Positions 17,341 to 26,495 of a stretch of 60,198 nt of DNA are shown here, in pieces. The position numbers and the translations under genes are program-made. Origin of the DNA: CAZTTG01 sp964615935. Its GTDB lineage: Bacteria; Planctomycetota; UBA1135; GCA-002686595. Location of the stretch: positions 1 to 60,198 of the forward strand of contig CAZTTG010000033.1 in the NCBI GenBank assembly GCA_964615935.1, in the 5' to 3' direction. The notes under the pieces are model-generated. The model ran no database searches. It was not told where the DNA came from and worked only from the letters and a program-made list of their open reading frames with translations. The first letter of the stretch is position 1, and each line of letters begins with the position of its first letter.

Positions 17341-19497
17341 TCAGAGGCCCTCCAGCCAGTCGGGGTCGAGCTGCCAGTCGAGCTCCTCCACCGTCCGCGG
17401 CTGGCCTCCGGGCGCCAGGGGCCAGACCCCTCCCTCCACGACCCGGGCGAAGGGATGCCGGGCCGACCGCAGGCCCTGGCCCAGCGCGATCCAGAGGCGC
17501 GCGGCCTCGGCATCCTCCCCCTGGGAGAGCAGGGCGAGGTGGGCCCGTTCGAAGCCGACCACCCAGGCCGTGTCGAGGGAGTCCGGGTCGGCCTCGCCGC
17601 CCAGGGCGCGGTCCATGGCCGCCAGGAGCCTCTCGCGCGCCGGCCCGCCCGTGGACCCCGCGCACAGAGCTCCCAGGACGGCCAGGTCGTGGGCGGAGGC
17701 GGGCTCGTCGCCCAGCGAATCCAGGAGCTCCTGGCGGCCGGGCCCCTCCAGAGCCCCCGCCAGGGCGGCGATGCGCAGGATCCCGAGGCGCTCGGCCCCC
17801 TCCGGGGCGGCGCGCTCGAGCAGGGCCTCCAGGAGGTCCTCGACCCGGTCCCGCCGGCCCTGCCGCGTCTCCTCCTCGAGGAGCCGGGCCAGGGGCGCGG
17901 CCCGATCGGCCCTGCCCGCGCCGAGGGCGAGGGCCCAGCCGATCGCGGCCTCCCCGCGTTCCGCCGCGAGGAGCCAGGCCAGGACCGTCATCCGCCTCCC
18001 GACGCCCCAGGCGTCCGGGAGGACCTCGGGATCGTCCCAGGCGGCGGGTGGCCCGACGCCGGCCCGCGACAGGGCCGCGACCGCCGCCTCCCGGGGCTCC
18101 CCGCGCTGGAAGGCCTCCTCCAGGAGCCGCACGGCCGCGTCGGCCCCCAGGCTCCCCCCCAGGGGCGGGCCGGTCCGGCCCAGGGTGCGCAGGGCCTGCC
18201 AGCGCAGGGCGGGGGGCGGCGCCTCCCCGCCCCCGCCCAGGGACATGCGGGAGAGCTCCGCGCGCAGGTCGGCCGGCGCACGGCCCATGCCCTCGAGGGC
18301 CATCATGCGCAGCATCCGACGGCCCGCGTCCGCCTGCCGCCACTCCGCAGCGACCGCTCCGGCGAGGTCCTCCCCCGCGGCCCCGACCGGCGGGAGGGCC
18401 CGCAGGGCCCGGATGGCGTTGTCCGCGCGCCTCATCCAGGGGTGGTCCTCGTTGCCGAGGTCGCCGTCGGCGAGCTCGAGCAGGGCCCTCACGGCCCCTG
18501 CCGAGGCCAGGCCGGGCGCGATCCGCCCGCGGCCGGCCGCGCGCATCAGCCCGGAGAGCGCCGCCGGATCGTCGCGGTCGAGCCACAGCTCCTGGAGCCA
18601 GGCCAGGGCGGCCGGCCAGCCGGTCGAGGCCAGGGACCGCGCCGCGCGGCCGCGCAGCTCGAGCTCGGGGGCGACGAGGACGCTCCGGCACCAGCCCGAG
18701 AGGAGCTCTCCGGCCCCCGCGCGCCCGGTGCTCCCCCGGGGACCGATGCGGATCCAGGGCTGGGGGCCGCCGGCTCCGAAGAGCTCCCAGTCGACGTCGA
18801 AGCGGAGCTGGATCTCCCCCAGGATCCGGTCCAGGCTCCCCGCGAAGCGCCCCCCGGGATCGGCGCCCGCCCGGACCTCCGCCCGGGGCGGGAACCTCCG
18901 GCTGGCCTCGAGGCCGGGATCGACCACGAGCTGGAGGGGGCCGGAGCCGGAGGAGAGCCGCACCGCGGCTCCGGCCGTGCGGGCCAGGCGCTGGACGACC
19001 CGCTCCAGGGACCCCTGGGCCAGGTCCACGCTCCACAGCTCGCTCCCCCCCTCCCCGAGGAGGCCGGCGAGGCGATCCGAGGGGAGGCCGAGGGCCCGGG
19101 CGTCGCCCGGCAGGCCGTTCCGCCCCAGCCATCGGCTCACCATGACCTCGATGGCCCCCTCGCCCGCGCGCCTCACCTCGGGGGTGGCCTCGGCCGCGCA
19201 CAGGGCCGCCAGCCCGAGGTGGCGGTCGTCGGACCCCAGGGCCTGGACGATCCGGTGGCGCTGCTCGAGCCCCCCCTCCGCGATGGAGCGGGCGAGATCG
19301 GGGAAGTCCGACCGATCCAGATGAGCGGATAGCCAGCGCTCCCCGCGGTGGCGGTCGGCCGAGACCGGGGAGGCCAGGAGCTCGAGAGCCTCCCCGGCTC
19401 CCGACTGCCCCAGGGCCGGCGCCGCGAACGGGAGCGCCAGCGCCAGGATCATCCGGGCGGACTGGGCGAGGGCCGGGCGGCGAGCGAGGATCCTCAT
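17341..19497 (-). CDS. secreted HEAT-repeat-like hypothetical protein
   Basis: The product has 718 residues. It has a Sec-type signal (ARMILALALPFAAPALGQ) after a short basic start. The rest is Ala/Leu/Arg-rich helices of about 30-40 residues each, reminiscent of HEAT or PBS-lyase repeats, with a beta-strand-rich patch near residues 150-230 (AAVRLSSGSGPLQLVVDPGL). No enzyme motif was found. Long solenoid proteins of this kind are frequent in planctomycetes and are usually unannotated. The ATG at 19497 was chosen because the signal begins there; a TAGGGT box on the minus strand (19508-19513) lies only about ten bases upstream, so the message may be leaderless. Confidence 0.65.
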   Translation of the reverse strand: MRILARRPALAQSARMILALALPFAAPALGQSGAGEALELLASPVSADRHRGERWLSAHLDRSDFPDLARSIAEGGLEQRHRIVQALGSDDRHLGLAALCAAEATPEVRRAGEGAIEVMVSRWLGRNGLPGDARALGLPSDRLAGLLGEGGSELWSVDLAQGSLERVVQRLARTAGAAVRLSSGSGPLQLVVDPGLEASRRFPPRAEVRAGADPGGRFAGSLDRILGEIQLRFDVDWELFGAGGPQPWIRIGPRGSTGRAGAGELLSGWCRSVLVAPELELRGRAARSLASTGWPAALAWLQELWLDRDDPAALSGLMRAAGRGRIAPGLASAGAVRALLELADGDLGNEDHPWMRRADNAIRALRALPPVGAAGEDLAGAVAAEWRQADAGRRMLRMMALEGMGRAPADLRAELSRMSLGGGGEAPPPALRWQALRTLGRTGPPLGGSLGADAAVRLLEEAFQRGEPREAAVAALSRAGVGPPAAWDDPEVLPDAWGVGRRMTVLAWLLAAERGEAAIGWALALGAGRADRAAPLARLLEEETRQGRRDRVEDLLEALLERAAPEGAERLGILRIAALAGALEGPGRQELLDSLGDEPASAHDLAVLGALCAGSTGGPARERLLAAMDRALGGEADPDSLDTAWVVGFERAHLALLSQGEDAEAARLWIALGQGLRSARHPFARVVEGGVWPLAPGGQPRTVEELDWQLDPDWLEGL

Positions 19498-19602
19498 CGA
19501 GGCGGCGACCCTACCCGATCGCCGGCCCGGGGCCAACGCGACCACCGGATGCTCCACCGCGGCCGGTGGGGGGCTCCACCGTGGCCGCCGGAGGGGGCGA
19601 CT

Positions 19603-19610
19603 GCTAGGCT
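19603..19610 (+). promoter_or_regulatory. -10-like box GCTAGGCT
   Basis: GCTAGGCT lies 58 bases before the biotin carboxylase ATG, within the divergent 170-base region between that gene and the solenoid gene. Confidence 0.4.
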
Positions 19611-19667
19611 GGCGCTCCCTCCTGGCCCGCGCGGCCCTCCGCGCGGGCCTCGGCATCCCCCCCTGCC

Positions 19668-21014
19668 ATGTTCCGCAAGCTCCTCATCGCCAACCGGGGC
19701 GAGGTGGCCTCGCGTATCGCGCGAGCCTGCCGCGATCTGGGCATCTCTCCGGTGGCCGTGGCCTCCACCGCCGACCGGGAGGCCCGCTGGCTGGAGGGCG
19801 TCGACGAGGTGGTCTGCGTGGGGCCCTCGGCCTCCGGGGACAGCTACCTGCAGCGCGAGCGCATCCTCCAGGCCGCCCTCCAGACCGGCGCCACCGCCGT
19901 CCACCCCGGGTGGGGCTTCCTGGCCGAGGATCCGCTCTTCGCCGCCCTGTGCGAGCAGCACGGGATCACCTTCGTGGGGCCGCCGGCCGGGATCATGCAG
20001 CGGCTCGGGCTCAAGTCGCCCGCCAAGGCCGCCATGCGCGCCGCCGGGCTCGAGCCCATCCCCGGCTCGACCGGCACCCTGCGGGACGTGGAGGACGCGG
20101 TGGCCTGCGCCGCGGAGGTGGGCTACCCGGTGCTGGTCAAGGCCGACTCGGGCGGAGGCGGGCGCGGCATGCGGCGCTGCGCGGACGAGACCGAGCTTCG
20201 CGAGAACTTCCACGCGGCCGCGGCCGAGGCCCTGGCCGCCTTTGGCAGCGGCGAGCTCTACCTCGAGCGCTACATGACCGGCGGTCGCCACGTCGAGGTC
20301 CAGGTGCTGGTCGACCGCGCCGGGAACGGCGTGCACCTGGGAGAGCGCGAGTGCTCGATCCAGCGCAACCACCAGAAGCTGATCGAGGAATCCCCCAGCC
20401 CGGCGCTCGATCCCGCCGAGCGCACCGCGGTGGGCGAGCGCGCCGCGGCCGCGGCGGCCGGCATCGGCTACAAGGGCGCGGGCACGGTGGAGTTCCTGCT
20501 GGCCGAGGGCACCCTCTACTTCATGGAAATGAACGCCCGCCTGCAGGTGGAGCACCCGGTGAGCGAGATGGTCACCGGCGTGGACATCGCCCGCACCCAG
20601 ATCGAGATCGCCGCCAACCACCCCCTGCCCTTCTCGCAGAGCCAGGTCCGCCACCAGGGCTCGGCCATCGAGTGCCGCATCAACGCCGAGGACCCCGAGC
20701 GGGACTTCCGCCCCACCCCCGGCCTGCTCGAGGTCTTCGAGCTGCCCGCCGACGTCGGGCCCGGACGCCTGCGGGTCGACACCCACCTCACGGCCGGCGA
20801 GCGGGTCCCCCCCCACTACGACTCCCTGATCGCCAAGGTGATCGCCTGGGGCGAGACGCGCGAGCAGGCCATCGAGACCATGCTCGGCGCCCTGCGCGGG
20901 GCGCGGATCGAGGGGGTCAGCACCACCATCCCCCTGCACATGGCCGTGCTGGAGAGCCCCGAGTTCCGGGCCGGGGAGTACGACACCCGCTCCATCCCCG
21001 GCTGGCCCCGCTGA
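19668..21014 (+). CDS. accC: biotin carboxylase subunit of acyl-CoA carboxylase
   Basis: The product has 448 residues, the full size of a stand-alone biotin carboxylase. It catalyses ATP-dependent carboxylation of the biotin on the carrier protein. Motifs seen are FRKLLIANRGEVASRI at the N-terminus, the ATP-grasp glycine loop KADSGGGGRGMRR, the acidic metal/ATP site FMEMNARLQVEHPVSEM and RNHQKLIEESPS. It heads a tight three-gene unit with carboxyltransferase and carrier. A long domain like that of mammalian PCC alpha is absent, since the carrier is a separate gene. The symbol is used by function; the acyl substrate is not set by sequence. Confidence 0.93.
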   Translation: MFRKLLIANRGEVASRIARACRDLGISPVAVASTADREARWLEGVDEVVCVGPSASGDSYLQRERILQAALQTGATAVHPGWGFLAEDPLFAALCEQHGITFVGPPAGIMQRLGLKSPAKAAMRAAGLEPIPGSTGTLRDVEDAVACAAEVGYPVLVKADSGGGGRGMRRCADETELRENFHAAAAEALAAFGSGELYLERYMTGGRHVEVQVLVDRAGNGVHLGERECSIQRNHQKLIEESPSPALDPAERTAVGERAAAAAAGIGYKGAGTVEFLLAEGTLYFMEMNARLQVEHPVSEMVTGVDIARTQIEIAANHPLPFSQSQVRHQGSAIECRINAEDPERDFRPTPGLLEVFELPADVGPGRLRVDTHLTAGERVPPHYDSLIAKVIAWGETREQAIETMLGALRGARIEGVSTTIPLHMAVLESPEFRAGEYDTRSIPGWPR

Positions 21015-21030
21015 CCCTTCCCCCCACGAC

Positions 21031-22758
21031 ATGGCCCACGTTCCGCTGATCCCCATCGGGCGGCCGCTCGACTCCGTGCTCGACCGCGAGAGCCTCGAGG
21101 CCCACCTCTCCGCCATGCGCGAGCTGGAGGGGACCCTGGAGGAGCGCCGCGCGCGGGTGGCGCAGGGCTGGGGCGAGAAGTACGCCGAGCGGGTCCACAA
21201 GAAGGGCAAGCTGACCGCGCGCGAGCGGATCGAGCTGCTCGCCGACCCCGGCCGGCGGATCTTCGAGGTGGGCACCTTCGTCAACTGGGGGCGCCGCTTC
21301 GGCCAGCTCGAGAGCCCCGGCGCGGGGGTGGTCACCGCCTTCTGCCGGGTGGCCGACCGCTGGACCATGGTGATCGCCAACGACAACACCGTGGCCTCGG
21401 GATCCTGGTGGCCGCGCACCCCCGAGAAGATCGAGCGGGCCCAGGAGATGGCCCTGCGCCTGCGCCTTCCGGTGATCTACCTGGTGGACTGCTCGGGGCT
21501 CTACCTGCCCGAGCAGTCGCGCTCCTTCCCGGGGCGCACCGGGGCGGGGCACATCTTCCGGATGAACAGCGTGCTGTCGGCGGCCGGCGTCCCCCAGATC
21601 GCGGGCGTCTTCGGCGACTGCATCGCCGGCGGCGGGTACATGCCGATCATCTCGGACCGGGTCTACATGACCGAGCAGGCCTACATGGTCATCGCCGGCG
21701 CGGCGCTCATCAAGGGCGCCAAGAGCCAGCAGCTCTCCAGCCTGGACATCGGCGGCCCCGAGGTGCACGTGCACCAGTCGGGCTGCGCCGATGTGCGCGT
21801 GCCCGACGACCGGACCGCCCTGACCATGATCCGCCGGGAGGTCGAGCGCCTGCCCAGCGCCGGCTGCGACTTCCACCGCCACGGGGCCGAGGCCGCCGAG
21901 CCGCGGCACTCCGGCGCCGAGCTGCAGGGGATCTTCCCCCCCGACCACCGCCACACCTATCAGGCCCGGGAGGTGCTGGCGCGCCTGTGCGACCGCAGCC
22001 TCTTCTGGGAGCTCCTGCCCGAGCGCGGCCAGGAGATGATCACCGGAGTGGGCCGCGTGCAGGGGCTCTACATGGGCTTCATCATCAACCGCCAGGGCGT
22101 GCTGGACGACCCCGAGCACCACGGCGCCCTGAAGCCCGCCGGGATCCTCTACAAGGAAGGCATCGCCAAGATCTCGGCCTTCAGCCGCGCCTGCGACGCC
22201 GACGGGATCCCCATCGTCTGGCTGCAGGACATCTCCGGCTTCGACATCGGCGTGGAGGCCGAGCGGCTGGGCCTCTTGGCCTACGGCTCCAACCTCATCT
22301 ACACCAACAGCACCAACCGGGTGCCCATGTTCACGGTGCTCCTGCGCAAGGCCTCGGGCGCCGGCTACTACGCCATGGCGGGGCTGCCCTACGAGCCGGT
22401 GGTCCAGCTCTCGACCCCCCTGACCCGGCAGTCGGTCATGGAGGGCCGCACCCTCGCCATCGCGGCCTTCAACACCAAGCTCGACGACGACTTCGAGATC
22501 CTGAGCCTGGACCCCGAGGAGCGGGCGAAGATCGAGACCGGCATGCGCGAGACCGAGGCCCGCATCGAGGCCGACATGGACCCCTACCAGGCGGCCTCGC
22601 AGATGGACACCGACGAGATCGTGGCCCTGGGCGAGCTGCGCCCCTGGCTGGGGGCCCTGGCGGAGATGGCCTACCAGACCCTGGGCTACCGCCGCATCAA
22701 GAACCCCCGCATCTGGTCGCTGCACGACATCGACGCGCTGAGCTCGGCGAGGGGCTGA
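21031..22758 (+). CDS. acyl-CoA carboxylase carboxyltransferase subunit
   Basis: The product has 575 residues and contains both crotonase-fold halves of the carboxyltransferase, as in propionyl- or methylcrotonyl-CoA carboxylase beta chains. It shows KGKLTARERIELLADPG, an oxyanion loop at FGDCIAGGGYMP, and a second half with SGFDIGVEAERLG and AGLPYEPVVQLSTP. It transfers CO2 from carboxybiotin to an acyl-CoA in the cytoplasm. It lies 16 bases after the biotin carboxylase gene and five bases before the carrier gene, so the three are one operon. The true substrate (acetyl-, propionyl- or a branched acyl-CoA) cannot be read with confidence. Confidence 0.9.
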   Translation: MAHVPLIPIGRPLDSVLDRESLEAHLSAMRELEGTLEERRARVAQGWGEKYAERVHKKGKLTARERIELLADPGRRIFEVGTFVNWGRRFGQLESPGAGVVTAFCRVADRWTMVIANDNTVASGSWWPRTPEKIERAQEMALRLRLPVIYLVDCSGLYLPEQSRSFPGRTGAGHIFRMNSVLSAAGVPQIAGVFGDCIAGGGYMPIISDRVYMTEQAYMVIAGAALIKGAKSQQLSSLDIGGPEVHVHQSGCADVRVPDDRTALTMIRREVERLPSAGCDFHRHGAEAAEPRHSGAELQGIFPPDHRHTYQAREVLARLCDRSLFWELLPERGQEMITGVGRVQGLYMGFIINRQGVLDDPEHHGALKPAGILYKEGIAKISAFSRACDADGIPIVWLQDISGFDIGVEAERLGLLAYGSNLIYTNSTNRVPMFTVLLRKASGAGYYAMAGLPYEPVVQLSTPLTRQSVMEGRTLAIAAFNTKLDDDFEILSLDPEERAKIETGMRETEARIEADMDPYQAASQMDTDEIVALGELRPWLGALAEMAYQTLGYRRIKNPRIWSLHDIDALSSARG

Positions 22759-22763
22759 TCGGC

Positions 22764-23339
22764 ATGCAGACGCTGGACATGATCGCGGAGCGGGAGGGCG
22801 AGGAGCTACGGCTGCTCTCACCGCAGGTGGGCACCTTCACCTGCGCCCTGCCCGCCGGCCACACCCTGGTGCCGGGTCAGCTCGCCGGCACCCTGCACGT
22901 CCTGGGCAAGGCCTTCGCCCTGCGCGTCCCCCCCGACGCCAGCGGCATCATCTGCTCGGCCGCCCCCGAGAGGGTGCACGCGCCGACGGGCTACCGCGAC
23001 CGGCTGTACGAGCTGCGGCCGATCGGCGAGATGGAGGCCCTGCGGGAGCGGGAGGAGGCCGACGCGGAGGCGGCCGGCGGCCTGCGCCTGCGCTCGCCGC
23101 AGACCGGCCGCTTCTACCACCGCCCCTCCCCCGACCGCCCGGCCTTCGCGGCCGAGGGCAAGGTGCTCGAGCCCGGAACTCCGGTGGGGATGATCGAGGT
23201 CATGAAGACCTTCACCCACGTGACCTACCAGCCCGGGGATCGGCTCCCCCAGCGCGCCCGCGTGGTGCGGCTCCTGGCGGGAGACGGGGCCGAGGTCGAG
23301 GAGGGGGAGCCGCTGGTCGAGGTCGAGGCGGCGCCCTGA
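22764..23339 (+). CDS. biotin carrier protein with two lipoyl-like domains
   Basis: The product has 191 residues. The C-terminal half is a standard biotinyl domain: LRSPQTGRFYHRP, the biotin site EVMKTF (Lys148) and GEPLVEVEAA. The N-terminal half repeats the same fold (LLSPQVGTFTCALPAGHTLVPGQLAG, then VLGKAFALRVPPDASG) but with VLGKAF where EVMKTF would be, so it cannot be biotinylated in the normal way. A tandem arrangement with a degenerate first copy is unusual. It closes the carboxylase operon and probably carries carboxybiotin between the two partner enzymes. Confidence 0.88.
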   Translation: MQTLDMIAEREGEELRLLSPQVGTFTCALPAGHTLVPGQLAGTLHVLGKAFALRVPPDASGIICSAAPERVHAPTGYRDRLYELRPIGEMEALREREEADAEAAGGLRLRSPQTGRFYHRPSPDRPAFAAEGKVLEPGTPVGMIEVMKTFTHVTYQPGDRLPQRARVVRLLAGDGAEVEEGEPLVEVEAAP

Positions 23340-23520
23340 GGGGGCCGGCGCTCGGGGCGGCGGCCCTCCGGCGGGTTTCCCGATCCACGCCAGCGAATGG
23401 CCCGCGCGGCCGTACCGCCTTGAACCCCCGCTCAGGCTGCCGGACAATCCCGGCCGATCATGCCCCCTGCCGGCGCCGGACCCCGCCGCAGCGCCGGAAG
23501 GGATGCTCCTGGAGACATCG

Positions 23521-24990
23521 ATGAACCACCTCAGCCCACGCGGCCCCCGCAGGGACCTTCTGGCCCTGGCCGGGGGGGTCCTGTGCGCGACCCTGCTCAC
23601 CTCCTTCCAGGCGCCGGACGCCGTCCACAAGAGGCCCGACGCCCGGCCCGACATCCTCCTGATCCTGGCCGACGACGTGCGCCACGACGCCCTGGGCTGC
23701 ACCGGCAGCCAGGCCGTCGCCACGCCCCACTTCGACCGGCTGGCGAGCGAGGGGGCGCTCTTCGAGCAGGCCTTCGTGACCACCAGCCTGTCCTGCCCCA
23801 GCCGCGCGAGCCTCCTGACGGGCAAGTACGCCCACACCATCGGGGTGTCCTACAACCAGCTCTCGCGCGAGTTCCTGGCGCAGCACCAGACCATCGCCGA
23901 CCACCTCTGGCGGGCGGGCTACCAGACCGCCTTCATCGGCAAGTGGCACTTCGACGAGGACCGCAGCAACCCCCGGCGGGGCTTCGATCACTGGGTCAGC
24001 TTCCGCAAGAAGGGCAAGCACCTGAACCCCCGCCTGAACATCGGCGGCAAGCTGTTCTGGGGCAAGGGCTTCAACTCCGATCTGTGCACGGACGAGGCCA
24101 TCGACTGGATCCGGGATCGGGGACAGAAGCCCTACTTCCTGATGCTCTCGCTCAAGGGCTGCAACACCCCCTACCACACCCCCGAGCAGCAGGCGGATCT
24201 GCTGAAGGACCTGAAGCTCGAGCTGCCCGAGAGCCTGCGGGACGGCGAGGACACCATGCCCTCCCAGCTCTGGCGGGCCCGGCAGGACGAGCAGCAGTCC
24301 GCGCCGCTCCTCCGGCACGAGAGCCTGGAGGAGGCCTGGCGGGGCTACCACCGGCTGGTGCTCAACCTGGACGAGAACCTGGGACGCCTGCTGGCCGCGC
24401 TGGAGGAGATGGGGCGGCTGGAGCACACCCTGATCCTGTTCGTCTCCGACGGGGGCTACCTGTGGGGCGAGCACGGCGTCTACCGCAAGTGCCTGCCGTG
24501 GGACCCGGCCATCCGCGTGCCTCTGCTGGCGCGCCTGCCCGGCGAGGTCGAGGCCGGCCAGCGCATCCGGGAGATGGTGCTCACCACCGACATCCTGCCC
24601 ACCCTGCTGGAGCTGGCCGGGGTGGGGCTCCCCGAGGACGTCGACGGCCACAGCCTGCGCGGCCTGTGGTCGGGGAAGGCGGTGGAATCCTGGCGGCGCG
24701 ACATCCTCTACGTCGCCCCCTACATGGACGTCCGCAACGGCTCCCTGCAGCTCGCGCTGCGCGATCGGCAGCACAAGTACATGCGGCTGCGCGCGGGCGC
24801 GATCGAGGAGGCGCTCTTTGACCTGGTCGCCGACCCCGGGGAGCGCCACAACCTGGCGGGCGATCCGGCTCAGCGCGAGAAGCTCGAGGCCCTGCGAGCC
24901 CGCATGCGCGCGCTCTTCGGGGAGTACCGCATCTCCGACAAGTGGTGGGAGCCGGCGGCGACCGGGGGCGAGTCGATCGGAGACGGATAG
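23521..24990 (+). CDS. sulfatase, Ser-type formylglycine motif
   Basis: The product has 489 residues with an N-terminal Tat-like signal (basic RGPRRDLLALAGG, hydrophobic core). The sulfatase fold is clear: ILLILADDVRHDALGC for metal binding, and then S-C-P-S-R-A-S-L-L-T-G. The residue converted to formylglycine (two before the Pro) is Ser91, so the motif is S-x-P-x-R. This type is modified by the radical SAM enzyme anSME rather than by the aerobic Cys-type enzyme. The family hydrolyses sulfate esters of polysaccharides. The ATG at 23521 has a GGAG upstream; an alternative ATG 18 bases earlier is badly spaced. The next gene is a second sulfatase two bases away. Confidence 0.88.
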   Translation: MNHLSPRGPRRDLLALAGGVLCATLLTSFQAPDAVHKRPDARPDILLILADDVRHDALGCTGSQAVATPHFDRLASEGALFEQAFVTTSLSCPSRASLLTGKYAHTIGVSYNQLSREFLAQHQTIADHLWRAGYQTAFIGKWHFDEDRSNPRRGFDHWVSFRKKGKHLNPRLNIGGKLFWGKGFNSDLCTDEAIDWIRDRGQKPYFLMLSLKGCNTPYHTPEQQADLLKDLKLELPESLRDGEDTMPSQLWRARQDEQQSAPLLRHESLEEAWRGYHRLVLNLDENLGRLLAALEEMGRLEHTLILFVSDGGYLWGEHGVYRKCLPWDPAIRVPLLARLPGEVEAGQRIREMVLTTDILPTLLELAGVGLPEDVDGHSLRGLWSGKAVESWRRDILYVAPYMDVRNGSLQLALRDRQHKYMRLRAGAIEEALFDLVADPGERHNLAGDPAQREKLEALRARMRALFGEYRISDKWWEPAATGGESIGDG

Positions 24991-24991
24991 G

Positions 24992-26470
24992 ATGGCGGAC
25001 GGGGCTTGCGCCCTCCCGGCGAGGGTCCTGGCGGCCGCCGTCCTGCTCGCGGGCCTGGCCGCCTCCGGACAGGAGGCGGGGGAGGCGGCGGGCGCCGGGC
25101 GACCGCCCAACCTGGTGCTGATCCTCACCGACGATCAGCGCTGGGACGCCCTGGGCTGCACCGGCTCCGGCCGGGTGCCGACGCCCAACCTGGATCGCCT
25201 GGCGCGCGAGGGGGTGCTCTTCCAGAACGCCGTGGTCACCACCCCCAAGTGCTGCCCCAGCCGGGCCAGCATCCTGACCGGCCGCTATCCCCACGGCGCG
25301 GGGGTGCTCGGCAACGAGCCGCCGGAGGACGTCCTGGAGGAGCAGCTCACCTTCCCCGAGGTGCTGCAGGCGGCCGGCTACGAGACCGCCTTCATCGGCA
25401 AGTGGCACCTGCCCAACCCGGGGGGCATGCCCCAGAAGGGCTTCGACCGCTGGGTCAGCTTCGAGGGCCACGGCCGCTACCACGGCCAGGCGCTGAACGT
25501 CGACGGTCAGCGCGTCCGGGCCCAGGTGCACCTGGCCGACGAGCTGACCCGCTACGCCATCGAGTGGCTGCGGGCGGGGCGCGAGAAGCCCTTCCTGCTG
25601 TTCCTCTCCTACAAGAACTGCCACTCCCCCTACCGGCCGCCTCAGCGCCACAAGGAGGCCCTGGCGGATCTCGAGATCGAGCTGCCGGCGAGCTTCTTCG
25701 ACCCTCCCGAGGAGCTGCCCTGGCACGTGGCCAAGCTGCGCCAGCGGGACAAGACCGAGAACCGACGGGCCCAGCCCGAGCGCTACCTGGCGAGCCTGCG
25801 GGACTACCTGAGGCTGGTTGTCAGCGTGGACGAGAGCGTGGGGCAGCTGTGCGAGGTGCTGGAGCAGCAGGGGCTCTTCGACCGCACCTTGACGCTCTTC
25901 CTCTCCGACAACGGCTTCTTCTTCGGAGAGCACGGGCTGATGCAGAAGGGCAAGCTCTACGAGCCGGCCCTGCGCGTCCCCATGCTGGCGCGCCTGCCGG
26001 GCGAGATCCCCGCCGGCAGCCGGGTCTCCGCGCCGGTCCTGCAGCTGGACGTTCCGGTCACCCTCCTGGAGCTGGCCGGCGCGCCGGTGCCCGAGCCGAT
26101 GCGGGGTCGGAGCCTGGCCGAGCTGTGGCGCGCGCCGGGCGGGTCCTCCCCGACCTGGCGCGAGCACACCCTGCACTACTCCCCCCTGCGGCCCAACTAC
26201 GAGGCCCCCCAGGACCTGGCCCTGCGGGGCGGCGGCTTCAAGTACATGCGCTACCGCACCGGAGAGATCGAGGAGGTGCTCTTCGATCTCGAGAGCGATC
26301 CCGACGAGCGCGTCGACCTGGCCGGCGAGGAGGAGCACGCCGAGACCCTGGCCGAGATGCGCCGCCGGCTGCGCGAGGAGATGGGGCGGGTCGGCCTCCC
26401 CGACTCCTGGTGGGAGCCCGTGCCGGAGGTGATCGTCGAGAAGCCCCCCAACCCCTACGGGAAGAAGTGA
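24992..26470 (+). CDS. sulfatase, Cys-type formylglycine motif
   Basis: The product has 492 residues with a hydrophobic signal (VLAAAVLLAGLAASGQ). The active-site motif is C-C-P-S-R (Cys87 is the formylglycine position), followed by ASILTGRYPHG, so this copy has the standard Cys motif. Metal-binding strands VLILTDDQRWDALGC and LFLSDNGFFFGEHGLMQKGK are intact. It is about the same length as, and clearly paralogous to, the gene just before it, yet the pair use different residues for the same modification. They probably act on one sulfated glycan in the periplasm. Confidence 0.9.
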   Translation: MADGACALPARVLAAAVLLAGLAASGQEAGEAAGAGRPPNLVLILTDDQRWDALGCTGSGRVPTPNLDRLAREGVLFQNAVVTTPKCCPSRASILTGRYPHGAGVLGNEPPEDVLEEQLTFPEVLQAAGYETAFIGKWHLPNPGGMPQKGFDRWVSFEGHGRYHGQALNVDGQRVRAQVHLADELTRYAIEWLRAGREKPFLLFLSYKNCHSPYRPPQRHKEALADLEIELPASFFDPPEELPWHVAKLRQRDKTENRRAQPERYLASLRDYLRLVVSVDESVGQLCEVLEQQGLFDRTLTLFLSDNGFFFGEHGLMQKGKLYEPALRVPMLARLPGEIPAGSRVSAPVLQLDVPVTLLELAGAPVPEPMRGRSLAELWRAPGGSSPTWREHTLHYSPLRPNYEAPQDLALRGGGFKYMRYRTGEIEEVLFDLESDPDERVDLAGEEEHAETLAEMRRRLREEMGRVGLPDSWWEPVPEVIVEKPPNPYGKK

Positions 26471-26495
26471 GGGCGCCCTCGGGGCGCGGCCGGGC

